From positions 868,001 to 932,000 of the forward strand of contig CALSQY010000001.1 of NCBI GenBank assembly GCA_943788615.1: a DNA stretch of 64,000 bases. The letters are read 5' to 3'. Both the position numbers and the translations under genes were made by a program. Below are positions 1 to 8,161 of the stretch, one piece after another. Source of the DNA: UBA4465 sp002292365. GTDB taxonomy: Bacteria > Bacteroidota > Bacteroidia > Cytophagales > Cyclobacteriaceae. Each line of letters begins with the position of its first letter. The stretch's first letter is position 1. Below the pieces are notes generated by a model. It searched no databases and was not told where the DNA came from. It was given only the letters and a program-made list of their open reading frames with translations.

Positions 1-637
1 GAGCTGCTTGGGTGGGTTGACCCTCTTTATCTTGTAACCAACCCAATGGAGCAGATTCATTTTTTCTTTGAAGTATCTCAAGCTTACCATTGGCTGCTGT
101 TGTAGTGGCCATGTCAGCGACAAATGGAGGCTCGTTTTCAGCCGGAACCGCAACTGCAATAGGATTGGTACCTAAGAGTCGTTCTTTGGAGTAGGTGGGC
201 GCTACGAGAGGGCTCGCATTGGTCATCGAGATGCCTATACAATCTGCTTCCAATGCCATCATGGCATGATAGCCTGCAATACCATAGTGATTGGAATTTT
301 TGACGGAAATCCAACCTGTTCCTACATTTTTGGCTTTTTCTATGGCCAACCGCATTGCATAAGGACCCGCAACAAGTCCAAGTCCAGCATCACCATCTAC
401 TACGGCTGTACTGGGTGTCTCATGTACCACACTGATTTGTGGTTTAGAATTTATTCTATTCTTTTCATAAAGCCGAAGGTAGCCTACCAACCTGGCGACA
501 CCGTGGGAGTCGACCCCTCTTAAATCAGCGCTTAATAAGACATTAGCTGCTTCAATGGCTTGTTCAATGGGGCACCCAATTTTCATGAATAAGTTTACAG
601 CAAACTGATGAAGCCGATCAAAAGAATATTTAGTCAT
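1..637 (-). CDS. Malate/L-lactate dehydrogenase-family oxidoreductase (Ldh_2 type), 3' part cut by window edge
   Basis: The reverse strand reads open from an ATG at 635-637 to the left edge, giving the first 212 residues of a protein. Visible motifs are those of the NAD(P)-dependent malate/L-lactate/L-sulfolactate dehydrogenase family: RGVDSHGV at residues 40-47, NSNHYGIAGYH at 114-124 and GTNPIAVAVPA at 156-166. Members oxidise 2-hydroxyacids in the cytoplasm; the exact substrate cannot be read from this part. The gene lies downstream of the Ppx-like gene, and its start overlaps that gene's stop by 8 nt, so the two are probably co-transcribed and translationally coupled. The family call is firm, the substrate is open. 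Confidence 0.9.
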   Translation of the reverse strand, partial: MTKYSFDRLHQFAVNLFMKIGCPIEQAIEAANVLLSADLRGVDSHGVARLVGYLRLYEKNRINSKPQISVVHETPSTAVVDGDAGLGLVAGPYAMRLAIEKAKNVGTGWISVKNSNHYGIAGYHAMMALEADCIGISMTNASPLVAPTYSKERLLGTNPIAVAVPAENEPPFVADMATTTAANGKLEILQRKNESAPLGWLQDKEGQPTQAA

Positions 638-1595
638 ATTTTAATATTTTCGAGGTGGGTGTTATTTGATTTTTAAGGGAGGTAATGGTTTCGAGCAATA
701 CCCCTTCTTTCAGCGCATAAGAGGAAATACGAGTAGTTTCCACTCTCGTTTTTTTGAGGATGAACTGAATAAGTATCGAGGCTACAACAATCATGTCTAC
801 CCTTAGGTCAATCATTCCAGGAATCAATAAGCGTTCTAGTTTGTTTTTTGCGATGAGTTCATGGAAGATTTGGATCATACTATTTTGAGTAATGGGGAGT
901 TCAGTTTCATGCTCTTGGATATATTTATTCATTTTCTTTTGATGTATTTCACTCAAAGTATCAAAGGTTCCCGATGATCCAATTAGCGTTTTCGGGCCGT
1001 AAAGCTCACAGGCCTCAAATAGAGGGTGAAGATTTATATCTAGATAGTTTTTGATAGCTGAAATTTCAGTAGAAGTAATGGGATCATTTCTATGAAATTT
1101 TTCCATCATCCTTTGGCCCCCTATTTCAAAGCTTTTCATCCAAAGGGGTTGAGTTCCCTTGGTAATAATGAACTCAATACTTCCCCCACCGATATCCATA
1201 ATCAAACATACATTGGCACCTAACTTTAGGGCTTTGCATACCCCATAGTGGATATATACGGCTTCTTTCATCCCTGAAATGACACGGGGTTCAATACCTA
1301 CTTCTTCTTTGATTCTCTGGATAAGAAATTGTTGATTTTTAGCATTTCTAACCGCACTGGTTGCGATTGCATGAATCTCATGAATATTGGCTGTATCGAT
1401 TTGTTTTTTGAAAGACTTCAACGCAGAGATGCAGCGTTCAATGGCTGCATCGTTGATGACTCCTTTATTAATGCCGTTGGCACCAATTTTCACAGCAACT
1501 TTTTCTTTATGAAAGATCTCAAAAGTTTCATTTTCTACCTTCACTAATAAGAGGTGAAAGGTATTGGTTCCCATATCGATAATAGCGATATTCAT
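630..1595 (-). CDS. Ppx/GppA-family phosphatase (exopolyphosphatase-like), short form
   Basis: The 321-residue protein has the ASKHA fold signatures of exopolyphosphatase/guanosine pentaphosphatase: DMGTNTFHLLL at residues 7-17 (phosphate 1), Glu111 in SGMKEAVY where the catalytic Glu of Ppx lies, DIGGGS at 134-139 (phosphate 2) and GSSGTFDTL at 206-214. It has only the two N-terminal domains; the C-terminal HD-like and tail domains of the roughly 500-residue E. coli Ppx are missing, as in many short Bacteroidota and actinobacterial members. The expected role is removal of terminal phosphate from polyphosphate or pppGpp in the cytoplasm. A bifunctional RelA/SpoT is encoded at 54.5 kb, so a pppGpp link is possible but not shown. 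Confidence 0.88.
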   Translation of the reverse strand: MNIAIIDMGTNTFHLLLVKVENETFEIFHKEKVAVKIGANGINKGVINDAAIERCISALKSFKKQIDTANIHEIHAIATSAVRNAKNQQFLIQRIKEEVGIEPRVISGMKEAVYIHYGVCKALKLGANVCLIMDIGGGSIEFIITKGTQPLWMKSFEIGGQRMMEKFHRNDPITSTEISAIKNYLDINLHPLFEACELYGPKTLIGSSGTFDTLSEIHQKKMNKYIQEHETELPITQNSMIQIFHELIAKNKLERLLIPGMIDLRVDMIVVASILIQFILKKTRVETTRISSYALKEGVLLETITSLKNQITPTSKILKYD

Positions 1596-1797
1596 AGGTT
1601 CAATGCTGGCCTCGCGAATTTAAACTTTTACGCAATAAAGACCTAATTCATTTATAAGAAAACCTAAGATCTTCTCGATATTTCAGCCTTTCATGAATTA
1701 ATTTCTGGCTTAGGTGCTTTTGTAGTTTAACCTAACAAAGACAATAAAGACAAAGAGCATTTAAAAACCTTCATTAAAAAGATTATCGCAAACTTTA

Positions 1798-2385
1798 TTG
1801 ACAAAGCTTCTCAACGAGAATACTGCTGTTAAAATATACGATATTCATAAAGATGAAAAAGACTATACGAATATTCTAAATGAGTCAATGCCTGAATATT
1901 TGATCTCAGCTAAAAAAGAAAAAATAATTTCAGATGAAACATTTGTCTTAGTTGGGTATAGCAGAAATAATTCGAATATTGAATGGTATAAGAAAGAAGG
2001 TAAATATAATTTCAGAATGGATGATGATAAGGAGTCATTAAGTTTAGAAACCAACGTTGTAAATGTGAAATATTTACTTCTAAGAGAACCAAGAAAAGAT
2101 ATAGCAAATAAAATTTTCAAGTTAAAAAGTAAAGGACCAAAAGTTATTCAAGGAAAGCTTTTACCTGATGGTTATATAACTAAAAAACTTAAAGATTATT
2201 ATTTAGTGATTGATATCGAAAAAGAAGAAAGTATGGACTTTAACGGAGAAAGTTTTAATGTTAAAGAATTAGAAAATTACAAAACCATTAAATCGAAGAA
2301 TAATCATATGGCAGCAGCTGGAATTCCTTTTGCAGTGACAGTGACAGAGCTTATGAAAACAAAAGTGAAGAATGAGTCAACGTAA
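1798..2385 (+). CDS. Hypothetical lysine-rich protein, possibly 5'-truncated or frameshifted
   Basis: A 195-residue open frame begins at a TTG with no good start context. I do not recognise the family. The product is lysine- and glutamate-rich, has no signal peptide or membrane segment, and ends near a small-residue stretch (MAAAGIPFAV). Just upstream, frame 1732-1830 encodes a plausible protein segment (EHLKTFIKKIIANFIDK) that runs into stops right where this frame begins. That suggests the real gene started earlier and a frameshift near 1800 split it. AT content is higher than in the core genes and the neighbours are relics, so this may be a decaying accessory gene. Confidence 0.4.
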   Translation: MTKLLNENTAVKIYDIHKDEKDYTNILNESMPEYLISAKKEKIISDETFVLVGYSRNNSNIEWYKKEGKYNFRMDDDKESLSLETNVVNVKYLLLREPRKDIANKIFKLKSKGPKVIQGKLLPDGYITKKLKDYYLVIDIEKEESMDFNGESFNVKELENYKTIKSKNNHMAAAGIPFAVTVTELMKTKVKNEST

Positions 2386-2552
2386 GTTCAAGCACATTGC
2401 AATCCTCCTTCATGCTGTTGTCAAGAGCTTTCTCGCCAACGCTAAAAATGAAATGAATAAAATAAAAACGGCCCTAACTTGAAAAAATTTTAAAGCATGT
2501 TACTGAATACGGTCAAAAAAATAATAAAATAGAAGCCTTGCAGTTACGCTAA
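2372..2552 (+). pseudogene. Short frameshifted reading frame, unknown family
   Basis: An ATG at 2372, overlapping the end of the previous frame, opens a 36-residue frame (starts MSQRKFKHIAILLHAVVKSF) that stops at 2480-2482. A different frame then reads LEKILKHVTEYGQKNNKIEA up to a stop at 2550-2552. Both parts have protein-like composition, and joining them with one shift near 2478 gives about 60 residues. The reading is inferred from composition only. No family is recognised. Confidence 0.3.
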
Positions 2553-2606
2553 AGGAATACTTTTAACTACCATATAGAGGAGGGATAAGACCCTAAATAA
2601 ATGCGC

Positions 2607-2864
2607 TTATTTACTGCAGTTCGTGAAGTTAGGTTTGGGTAATGTCCAAACGGTTGAGTCTTTGCTGAAATCTTCACTCATTGTCACCTTACTTACATTC
2701 CAAATTAATAAATCTTGATTGAAAGAGATAGCCATGTAAAAGATGCCTATCATAAAATCAATATTACTTACATCCCAAGATCCAATGTCTTGATTGAAAG
2801 ATTCAGCAGCTAGAAACATTTCACTCATATACGTTACATTACTTACATCCCAAGATCCAATATT
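2607..2864 (-). pseudogene. Relic of a BspA-like/DUF285 surface repeat protein
   Basis: On the reverse strand the frame contains repeats of the DUF285 (mycoplasma/BspA-like lipoprotein) type: IGSWDVSNVTYMSEMF, then AAESFNQDIGSWDVSN, then a degraded copy SFNQDLLIWNVSKV. Such repeats normally occur many times in large exported proteins with a signal peptide. Here only about 2.5 copies remain. The frame is closed upstream by TAA at 2865-2867 in the middle of a repeat, and there is no start or signal sequence. The C-terminal end may be the original one. It is a remnant, not a working gene. Confidence 0.75.
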
Positions 2865-3060
2865 TTATAGTAAAGACATCTAATTCATTACAGATGAGAT
2901 TATTTTTAATGTAGAATCTCAGTTAGAAAAGAAATAAGAATTGCGATCTTGGAGACATAGGAAAGCAATATAATTGTTCAAAAAATGAATCCTTTTCTTC
3001 TTGATTTCATCTTAAAAGATCATCAGTAAACATTCAAATATCATCATATTTTTAATTTCA

Positions 3061-3101
3061 ACCGCCGTTTGTGAGGACACAAAACGGCGGTGAAGTTTTT
3101 T
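3061..3101. terminator. GC-rich hairpin downstream of the Gfo/Idh gene
   Basis: ACCGCCGTTTGTG at 3061-3073 pairs with CACAAAACGGCGGT at 3078-3091 (one bulged A), with a 4-nt loop. It stands out in AT-rich DNA. A T-run at 3096-3101 lies to its right, so the best classical terminator reads on the plus strand. It also sits 27 nt past the stop of the minus-strand operon and may stop that transcript, although the minus side has only a weak U tract. Orientation is left open. Confidence 0.6.
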
Positions 3102-3117
3102 AATTTTATTGCTTTGA

Positions 3118-4554
3118 TCAGAATTTTCGGTACTTGCCAACCAAGTACTTATTTGCAGCGTTTTCAGAGAACATGCCTTTTTCGCTATTCCAATTCAACG
3201 TCTGGCCTGGAAATCTCCCTGCAATCGTACCTAACAAAATTGTTTCGGTAAGACGTGCAGCGTATGAGAATGGTGCGCTACAAGTGTCATTTCCTAAGCA
3301 TGCATCCACGAACTGGTGGTAATGTTTCGGCCCTTCAGAGCTATAGTCGCGAATAGGTTTTCCCATATTGTTTGCTTTTTCAATAGCAGAAATCTCTTTA
3401 GAAATATCAACATACTTTCCGTCTACAATTTTCTTTGGTAATTGCATGAAGTGAGGTAAAAGTAAGCGGCCTTTTTCACCAATAAACATAGCACCCTGTT
3501 CGGGTAAACTACTTTCGTCTGTTAATTTTGTTTCAAGCGATATTTTATCTTTTAAAGTGGCTTCCTTATTATTTGATTTTATCTTACTTGGTAATTTATT
3601 CTCTGAGCCAGGCAATATTAAATCTTGATGGTCTTCAGGAGCTCTCTTACCATCATACCAAACCCACTTGAAGTCATTGGTTGTATATTTTGTTCCTGGA
3701 AATTCATAAGTCACGATGTTAGTTTCAGGATATCCAAATCCATTTGGTTTCCGACATTTATTTGTAATAGTCCTAGGTACATCTAATTCCAGGGCGTTGT
3801 ATGGCGTATCAAAAATATGGACACCCATATCCCCTAAAGTGCCGCATCCAAAATCTACTAGTTTTCTCCAGTTTCCAGGATGGTAGATATCCTTTTTGTA
3901 TGGTCTTTCTGCAGATGTCCCCAACCAAAGGTTCCAATCTAGTGTTTCAGGAACCGGATCATTTCCTAAGGGTGCGTTTCCGTCATACCCCCAGTTTTTA
4001 GGTGACCATGCCCTTACTGTATTTACCTTACCAATAATTCCTGATTGAATCAACAAAGTGGCTAATTTATAATCATAAAAGGAATGCACCTGTATACCCA
4101 TTTGAGTAATCAAATTTTTCTCTTCTGCCAATTTCCGCATCGCTCTGGCTTCTGATACATGATGGGTTAATGGTTTTTGACAATAAACAGACTTCCCCAT
4201 ATTCATAGCCTTCAAAGAGGCTGGTGCATGTGTGTGGTCTGGTGTAGAAACAATCACCGCATCAATAGAATCACCAATCTTATCTAACATCTTTCTATAA
4301 TCAGAATATGTTTTTGCGTTTGGATGCAATTTTTTAGCCGCAGCTAAATTGTTAGCATCAACATCGCATAAAGCGGTAACATCTACTAAAGCATGAGATG
4401 AAATATCTCTTAAATCTTCACCTCCCATTCCGCCTACGCCAATATGCGCCGTTTTTAGACGCCCTTTTTTTTCAAATTTACAATTCGAAAAAGAAGGAAG
4501 AATTGCTATTGCTGATAATGCCGACGTATTTTTTATAAAGTCTCTTCTTTTCAT
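3118..4554 (-). CDS. Tat-exported Gfo/Idh/MocA-family oxidoreductase
   Basis: A 478-residue protein beginning with a twin-arginine signal (RRDFIK at residues 3-8, hydrophobic stretch 10-22, Cys25 as a possible lipid site). The Rossmann motif GVGGMG follows at 39-44 and the dinucleotide-fold Lys-Pro motif CQKP at 125-128, both typical of glucose-fructose oxidoreductase relatives. Tat export fits a protein folded with tightly bound NAD(P) in the cytoplasm and then acting in the periplasm. It is the third gene of the GH97-DUF1080 operon. Gfo/Idh enzymes are known to oxidise sugars at C3, the step that makes substrates for DUF1080 hydrolases, so a role in making 3-keto-sugars is inferred. Confidence 0.88.
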   Translation of the reverse strand: MKRRDFIKNTSALSAIAILPSFSNCKFEKKGRLKTAHIGVGGMGGEDLRDISSHALVDVTALCDVDANNLAAAKKLHPNAKTYSDYRKMLDKIGDSIDAVIVSTPDHTHAPASLKAMNMGKSVYCQKPLTHHVSEARAMRKLAEEKNLITQMGIQVHSFYDYKLATLLIQSGIIGKVNTVRAWSPKNWGYDGNAPLGNDPVPETLDWNLWLGTSAERPYKKDIYHPGNWRKLVDFGCGTLGDMGVHIFDTPYNALELDVPRTITNKCRKPNGFGYPETNIVTYEFPGTKYTTNDFKWVWYDGKRAPEDHQDLILPGSENKLPSKIKSNNKEATLKDKISLETKLTDESSLPEQGAMFIGEKGRLLLPHFMQLPKKIVDGKYVDISKEISAIEKANNMGKPIRDYSSEGPKHYHQFVDACLGNDTCSAPFSYAARLTETILLGTIAGRFPGQTLNWNSEKGMFSENAANKYLVGKYRKF

Positions 4555-4658
4555 TATTGAATGATTTTAGTTAACCCATTTAAATATTTGATATACCTAT
4601 TTTATTAGATTAAAAATGCTCCATAAAGAACTCTTTTTAGATAACCTTTTGTCTATAC

Positions 4659-5447
4659 CTACAACTTCTTAATTTTAATATTTCGGAACCAGAGATCACT
4701 ACCGTGATCTTGAAATCCTATATAGCCTGTTTTGAACTTACCATAGTCAGGTGCATTTTTCCATTTACCTGAGTCTCTTTTTTTGTACCAGTCTTCTGAC
4801 CAAGGAACAAAAGAGAGGACCTTTTTACCATTGAGCCAGTGCTCTACTTTTTCAGTACTAAATACAATTTTTGTAGAATTCCATTGCCCAGCGGGATTCA
4901 ATACTTTTTCGGCAGTATCCGGTGTATGCATGGCATAATCGGCTGCCGTCGACTGCCAATCTTGTAATTTTTCTGGTTCTAAGGCTCCAAAACTTTCATT
5001 ATAAGCCTTAAGATCATGAATTGTTGCATAGTTCTGATCGTCTATCAACTGGTATTCAGGAGCAATCATGTGAGGCCCTTCATAGCCTTCTTTTATATGA
5101 TAAAAAATACCGCTATTCCCTCCCTTAGGAATTTTCCATTCTACATATAATTCAAACTTTTCGAATTCTTCGACACCGTAAATAATATCTCTGCTCCCCT
5201 TATAATCATAGTCTTCTTCTAAGATTTGTTCGGTATGAAAGGTTAAGATGCTGTCCTTTATTGCCCATCCTGGAGGTAAATCATCTCCATTGTAAGCTCT
5301 CCAACCTTCTGTGCTAGTTCCATCAAAAAGGTGAATCCATTCACTATAAGGTGTTTCTTTACATGATGAGAAGGTGCAAATCACTAGAGCACTCAGCATT
5401 AAGCATTTATTTATGTTTTTCACTGTATTTTTTTGTTCACTTATCAC
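4659..5447 (-). CDS. DUF1080 lipoprotein (3-keto-disaccharide hydrolase family)
   Basis: 262 residues. The N-terminus has a hydrophobic stretch and a lipobox-like FSSC ending at Cys29, so the protein is probably a lipoprotein of the cell envelope. The DUF1080 (PF06439) beta-sandwich shows as IHLFDGTSTEGW at 38-49, PKGGNSGIFYHI at 107-118 and the C-terminal end IGFQDHGSDLWFRNI. Members characterised so far cleave glycosidic bonds in 3-keto-sugars, which fits the oxidoreductase immediately downstream (104 nt) and the glycosidase upstream (195 nt). Substrate not readable. Confidence 0.9.
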   Translation of the reverse strand: MISEQKNTVKNINKCLMLSALVICTFSSCKETPYSEWIHLFDGTSTEGWRAYNGDDLPPGWAIKDSILTFHTEQILEEDYDYKGSRDIIYGVEEFEKFELYVEWKIPKGGNSGIFYHIKEGYEGPHMIAPEYQLIDDQNYATIHDLKAYNESFGALEPEKLQDWQSTAADYAMHTPDTAEKVLNPAGQWNSTKIVFSTEKVEHWLNGKKVLSFVPWSEDWYKKRDSGKWKNAPDYGKFKTGYIGFQDHGSDLWFRNIKIKKL

Positions 5448-5459
5448 TCTAAATCAAAC

Positions 5460-5630
5460 TCATAATTTTTTACGGTCGTTCTCTGACAGTAATATTGTTA
5501 TCAATGGAAAAATCCCATCGGCTCTGGCCGCTGTGCCAGATAGGTGAAGTGTCCAGTCTTGCACATGCCACTCGCTTTCTTTGACTTCAGAATTGTAATT
5601 ACTCAGACAGGAAATACCTCTATCATTAAA
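5460..5630 (-). pseudogene. Protein-like open frame between GH97 and DUF1080 genes, possible relic
   Basis: The 195-nt gap between the GH97 and DUF1080 genes holds a stop-to-stop reverse-strand frame of 56 codons with no start codon near its beginning. Its composition is protein-like (for example SEWHVQDWTLHLSGTAARAD) and it is more GC-rich than the surrounding spacers. No family is recognised. It could be the tail of a deleted gene of the same operon, or chance. Confidence 0.25.
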
Positions 5631-5642
5631 TCAGAAGTTTAT

Positions 5643-7766
5643 TTACTCCTTTAACCGACCTTCAATAATGCTAATAGCATAACCACCTCCTTCAACACTT
5701 ATCAGACTTAATTTTGACTTATTATTAACTTTTAACTTTTTAATATTGTAGGACTGTGGATTTGTTTTATAGTTTGTATCCTTTGTATCTGCATAAATGG
5801 TCGCGATATAAGATTTTCCTTTTTCAAGAAAATCAAATGAAATACTAGAAGTCCTTTTTGATTTACCGTTAACATTACCGACAAACCAATTTTTTGTTCC
5901 TTTTTCCTGACGAGCAATTGTGACATATGCTCCAGGTTCTGCTTCTAAATACACACTCTTTTCCCAATCAAGACCTACATCTTTTATAAATTGAAAAGCA
6001 TCTAAAAATCGAATGTAGTTTTCTGGTAAATCAGCAGCCATTTGTAAAGGGCTAAACAAGGTAACATAAAGAGCCAATTGATTGGTAATTGTACTATTTA
6101 CGTAAGATGTATTGGCAGGATTAAAGTTACTAATATCCATTTCGAAAATACCAGGAGTATAATCCATTGGACCACCTATTAATCGGGTAAATGGCAATAC
6201 GGTAACATGATTTGGTTTGGAACCTCCAAAGGCTTGATATTCGTTTCCTCTTGCTGATTCATTTCCAATTAAATTTGGATATGTTCTCGCTATTCCTGTT
6301 GGTCTCACTGCTTCATGAGCATTAACCATGATTTTATAATCAGCAGCCTTTTCAAGTGCATATTGATAATGGTTGACCATCCACTGACTGTAATGATTTT
6401 CTCCTCTTGGAATAATATCTCCTACGTAACCACTCTTTACTGCATTATACCCATGATCTTTCATAAATTTATATGCTTGGTCTAAATGTCTTTCGTAGTT
6501 TCTTACTGAGGACGAAGTTTCATGATGCATCATCATTTCGATATTTTTGAATTTCGCATATTTTTGAATTTCTTCTAGATCAAAATCAGGGTAGGGTGTT
6601 ACAAAATCAAACACATAATCTTTTGAGTGTCCAAACCAATCTTCCCAACCAACATTCCATCCTTCAACCAAAACGGCATCAAAACCATGTTTGGACCCAA
6701 AATCTATTAATTCTTTTACATGCGATGTATTTGCTCCATGTTTTCCGTTTGGAGTCACTTTATTATAATTGGTTGTCCCTAATTTGACAGCCTTGAGATC
6801 ATCTGTATATGCCCAAGAACTTTTTCCAGAAATCATTTCCCACCAGACACCAACATACTTAACAGGTTTAATCCAAGAAGTATCTTCTATTTTACAAGGC
6901 TCATTTAGATTATATGTCATTCTAGAACTTAAAATTTCACGTGCATCATCACTTACTATAATGGTACGCCAAGGTGTATTTGTTGGTGCAAGCATATATG
7001 GTCTGTCTCCGTTTGCATCTGGAGTTAACCATGCTTCAAAAATCATGTTTTCATCATCTAAATCTAAATGCATTACGGAATAATCAAGGAGTGCTGCTTC
7101 ATGTAAATTTATATACAACCCACCATCAGTTTTTAACATCAATGAGGTTTGAACTCCTGTTAATGAAAATGAAGTCTGAGATAGATTATCGGTTACAGAA
7201 TTAGACATTAATTCTCTTATTTCTGAAAGACGCGATTCTGTATAATCATACTCTTGTGTATCATAATCTCCAGGTATCCAAAAAGCAGTATGGTCTCCAG
7301 TCATTGCAAATTGTGTTTTTTCATCTTCTATTACAAAATGTCCCATATTTGTTTGCTCAGGAAATTCATATCTAAAACCCAAACCATCATTAAACACACG
7401 AAATTTAATATTTAGAACTCGTTGTGTTGATTTTTGCAATAGACTTACAAATAATTCATTATAATGGTTCCTAATTTCACTTTCTTCACCCCAAACAGGT
7501 TTCCATATTTCATCAAAAGTAAGATTTTCCGTATTAACAATCGTAAATCCACTTTTTAAATCGATAGAATCATTCTTTAACTCAAAACCAAGTTTGCTAA
7601 TTTTTACAACTTCATTATTTTTATAATCTAATTGATATGTTACCGAACCATCTTCTAATAGCGAGAATGTTAAAGAAATTTTGTCATCTGGCGAAAAAAT
7701 TTGCTGACCTATTAATTCAACAGTTGATAGTGTTGTTATTAGCAGTGCTAATATTATTTGTTTCAT
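5643..7766 (-). CDS. GH97 glycoside hydrolase, SusB-like inverting type
   Basis: 707 residues with a signal peptide (residues 1-20, cut near ELIGQQ). The N-terminal beta-sandwich, the central TIM barrel and the C-terminal domain (ending near GGGYAISIIEG) match glycoside hydrolase family 97, the family of Bacteroides SusB. Glu416 (MMHHE), Glu485 (VNAHE) and Glu509 (RGNEY) have the spacing of SusB Glu439, Glu508 and Glu532, the calcium-linked base and acid of the inverting branch. The retaining branch instead has an Asp nucleophile and lacks the first Glu, so an inverting alpha-glucosidase-type reaction in the periplasm is predicted. It is the first gene of the three-gene minus-strand operon; no SusC/SusD genes lie next to it. 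Confidence 0.93.
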   Translation of the reverse strand: MKQIILALLITTLSTVELIGQQIFSPDDKISLTFSLLEDGSVTYQLDYKNNEVVKISKLGFELKNDSIDLKSGFTIVNTENLTFDEIWKPVWGEESEIRNHYNELFVSLLQKSTQRVLNIKFRVFNDGLGFRYEFPEQTNMGHFVIEDEKTQFAMTGDHTAFWIPGDYDTQEYDYTESRLSEIRELMSNSVTDNLSQTSFSLTGVQTSLMLKTDGGLYINLHEAALLDYSVMHLDLDDENMIFEAWLTPDANGDRPYMLAPTNTPWRTIIVSDDAREILSSRMTYNLNEPCKIEDTSWIKPVKYVGVWWEMISGKSSWAYTDDLKAVKLGTTNYNKVTPNGKHGANTSHVKELIDFGSKHGFDAVLVEGWNVGWEDWFGHSKDYVFDFVTPYPDFDLEEIQKYAKFKNIEMMMHHETSSSVRNYERHLDQAYKFMKDHGYNAVKSGYVGDIIPRGENHYSQWMVNHYQYALEKAADYKIMVNAHEAVRPTGIARTYPNLIGNESARGNEYQAFGGSKPNHVTVLPFTRLIGGPMDYTPGIFEMDISNFNPANTSYVNSTITNQLALYVTLFSPLQMAADLPENYIRFLDAFQFIKDVGLDWEKSVYLEAEPGAYVTIARQEKGTKNWFVGNVNGKSKRTSSISFDFLEKGKSYIATIYADTKDTNYKTNPQSYNIKKLKVNNKSKLSLISVEGGGYAISIIEGRLKE

Positions 7767-8132
7767 AATTGATTTACGTTATTTTTTAATTTACACAATT
7801 TTTTTAAATAATTTATTGAAGCTCAAAAGCAATTGTTACCTTTTTAGTAAATCAATTTTAGTCAAAAAAAATGCTCATATAGTTAATTAAGCTAATTTAT
7901 AGTTTAAAAAAGGTTTAAACTAATTCAATGATAGTTTCTCAATAACTTCTTTATAAACCTTTTTTCATGCTCTAGTTTGCGAATTTTGACTATATCTGTG
8001 GGTTGGAAATCAAGTTTCATTTCTTCCCCTCTAGTCATAATCCACCAAGTATTAATATTCCTTTATAGAATCATATCATTTTAATCCTCAAGATATAAGC
8101 GTCGGATGCATGAAGACCAAAAGGTTTTCAAT
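7767..8132. other. AT-rich divergent intergenic region, no gene seen
   Basis: About 365 nt separate the divergent GH97 operon and SDR gene. No credible reading frame or RNA gene was found. It must hold the GH97-operon promoter, but no exact TAnnTTTG site was found on the minus strand. It contains the inverted repeat described separately. Confidence 0.6.
7906..7965. repeat. 12-bp perfect inverted repeat, 36-nt loop
   Basis: AAAAAAGGTTTA at 7906-7917 is mirrored by TAAACCTTTTTT at 7954-7965. The left arm runs into a GTTTAAAC palindrome at 7913-7920. It lies 140-200 nt upstream of the GH97 start and could be an operator or a transcription-stop structure reading either way. AT-rich spacers produce such repeats by chance, so confidence is low. 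Confidence 0.35.
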
Positions 8133-8140
8133 TAATTTTG
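8133..8140 (+). promoter_or_regulatory. TAnnTTTG -7 element for the SDR operon
   Basis: TAATTTTG matches the Bacteroidota -7 consensus exactly. No good -33 TTTG lies 19-21 nt upstream. The site overlaps the upstream TTG at 8138, which supports starting translation at the TTG at 8162 instead. Confidence 0.5.
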
Positions 8141-8161
8141 CAATATTCAAAATTAAAACTA

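Noticed and set aside
266..523. 85-residue plus-strand frame near the left edge
   Set aside because: It lies opposite the conserved malate/lactate dehydrogenase-family gene.
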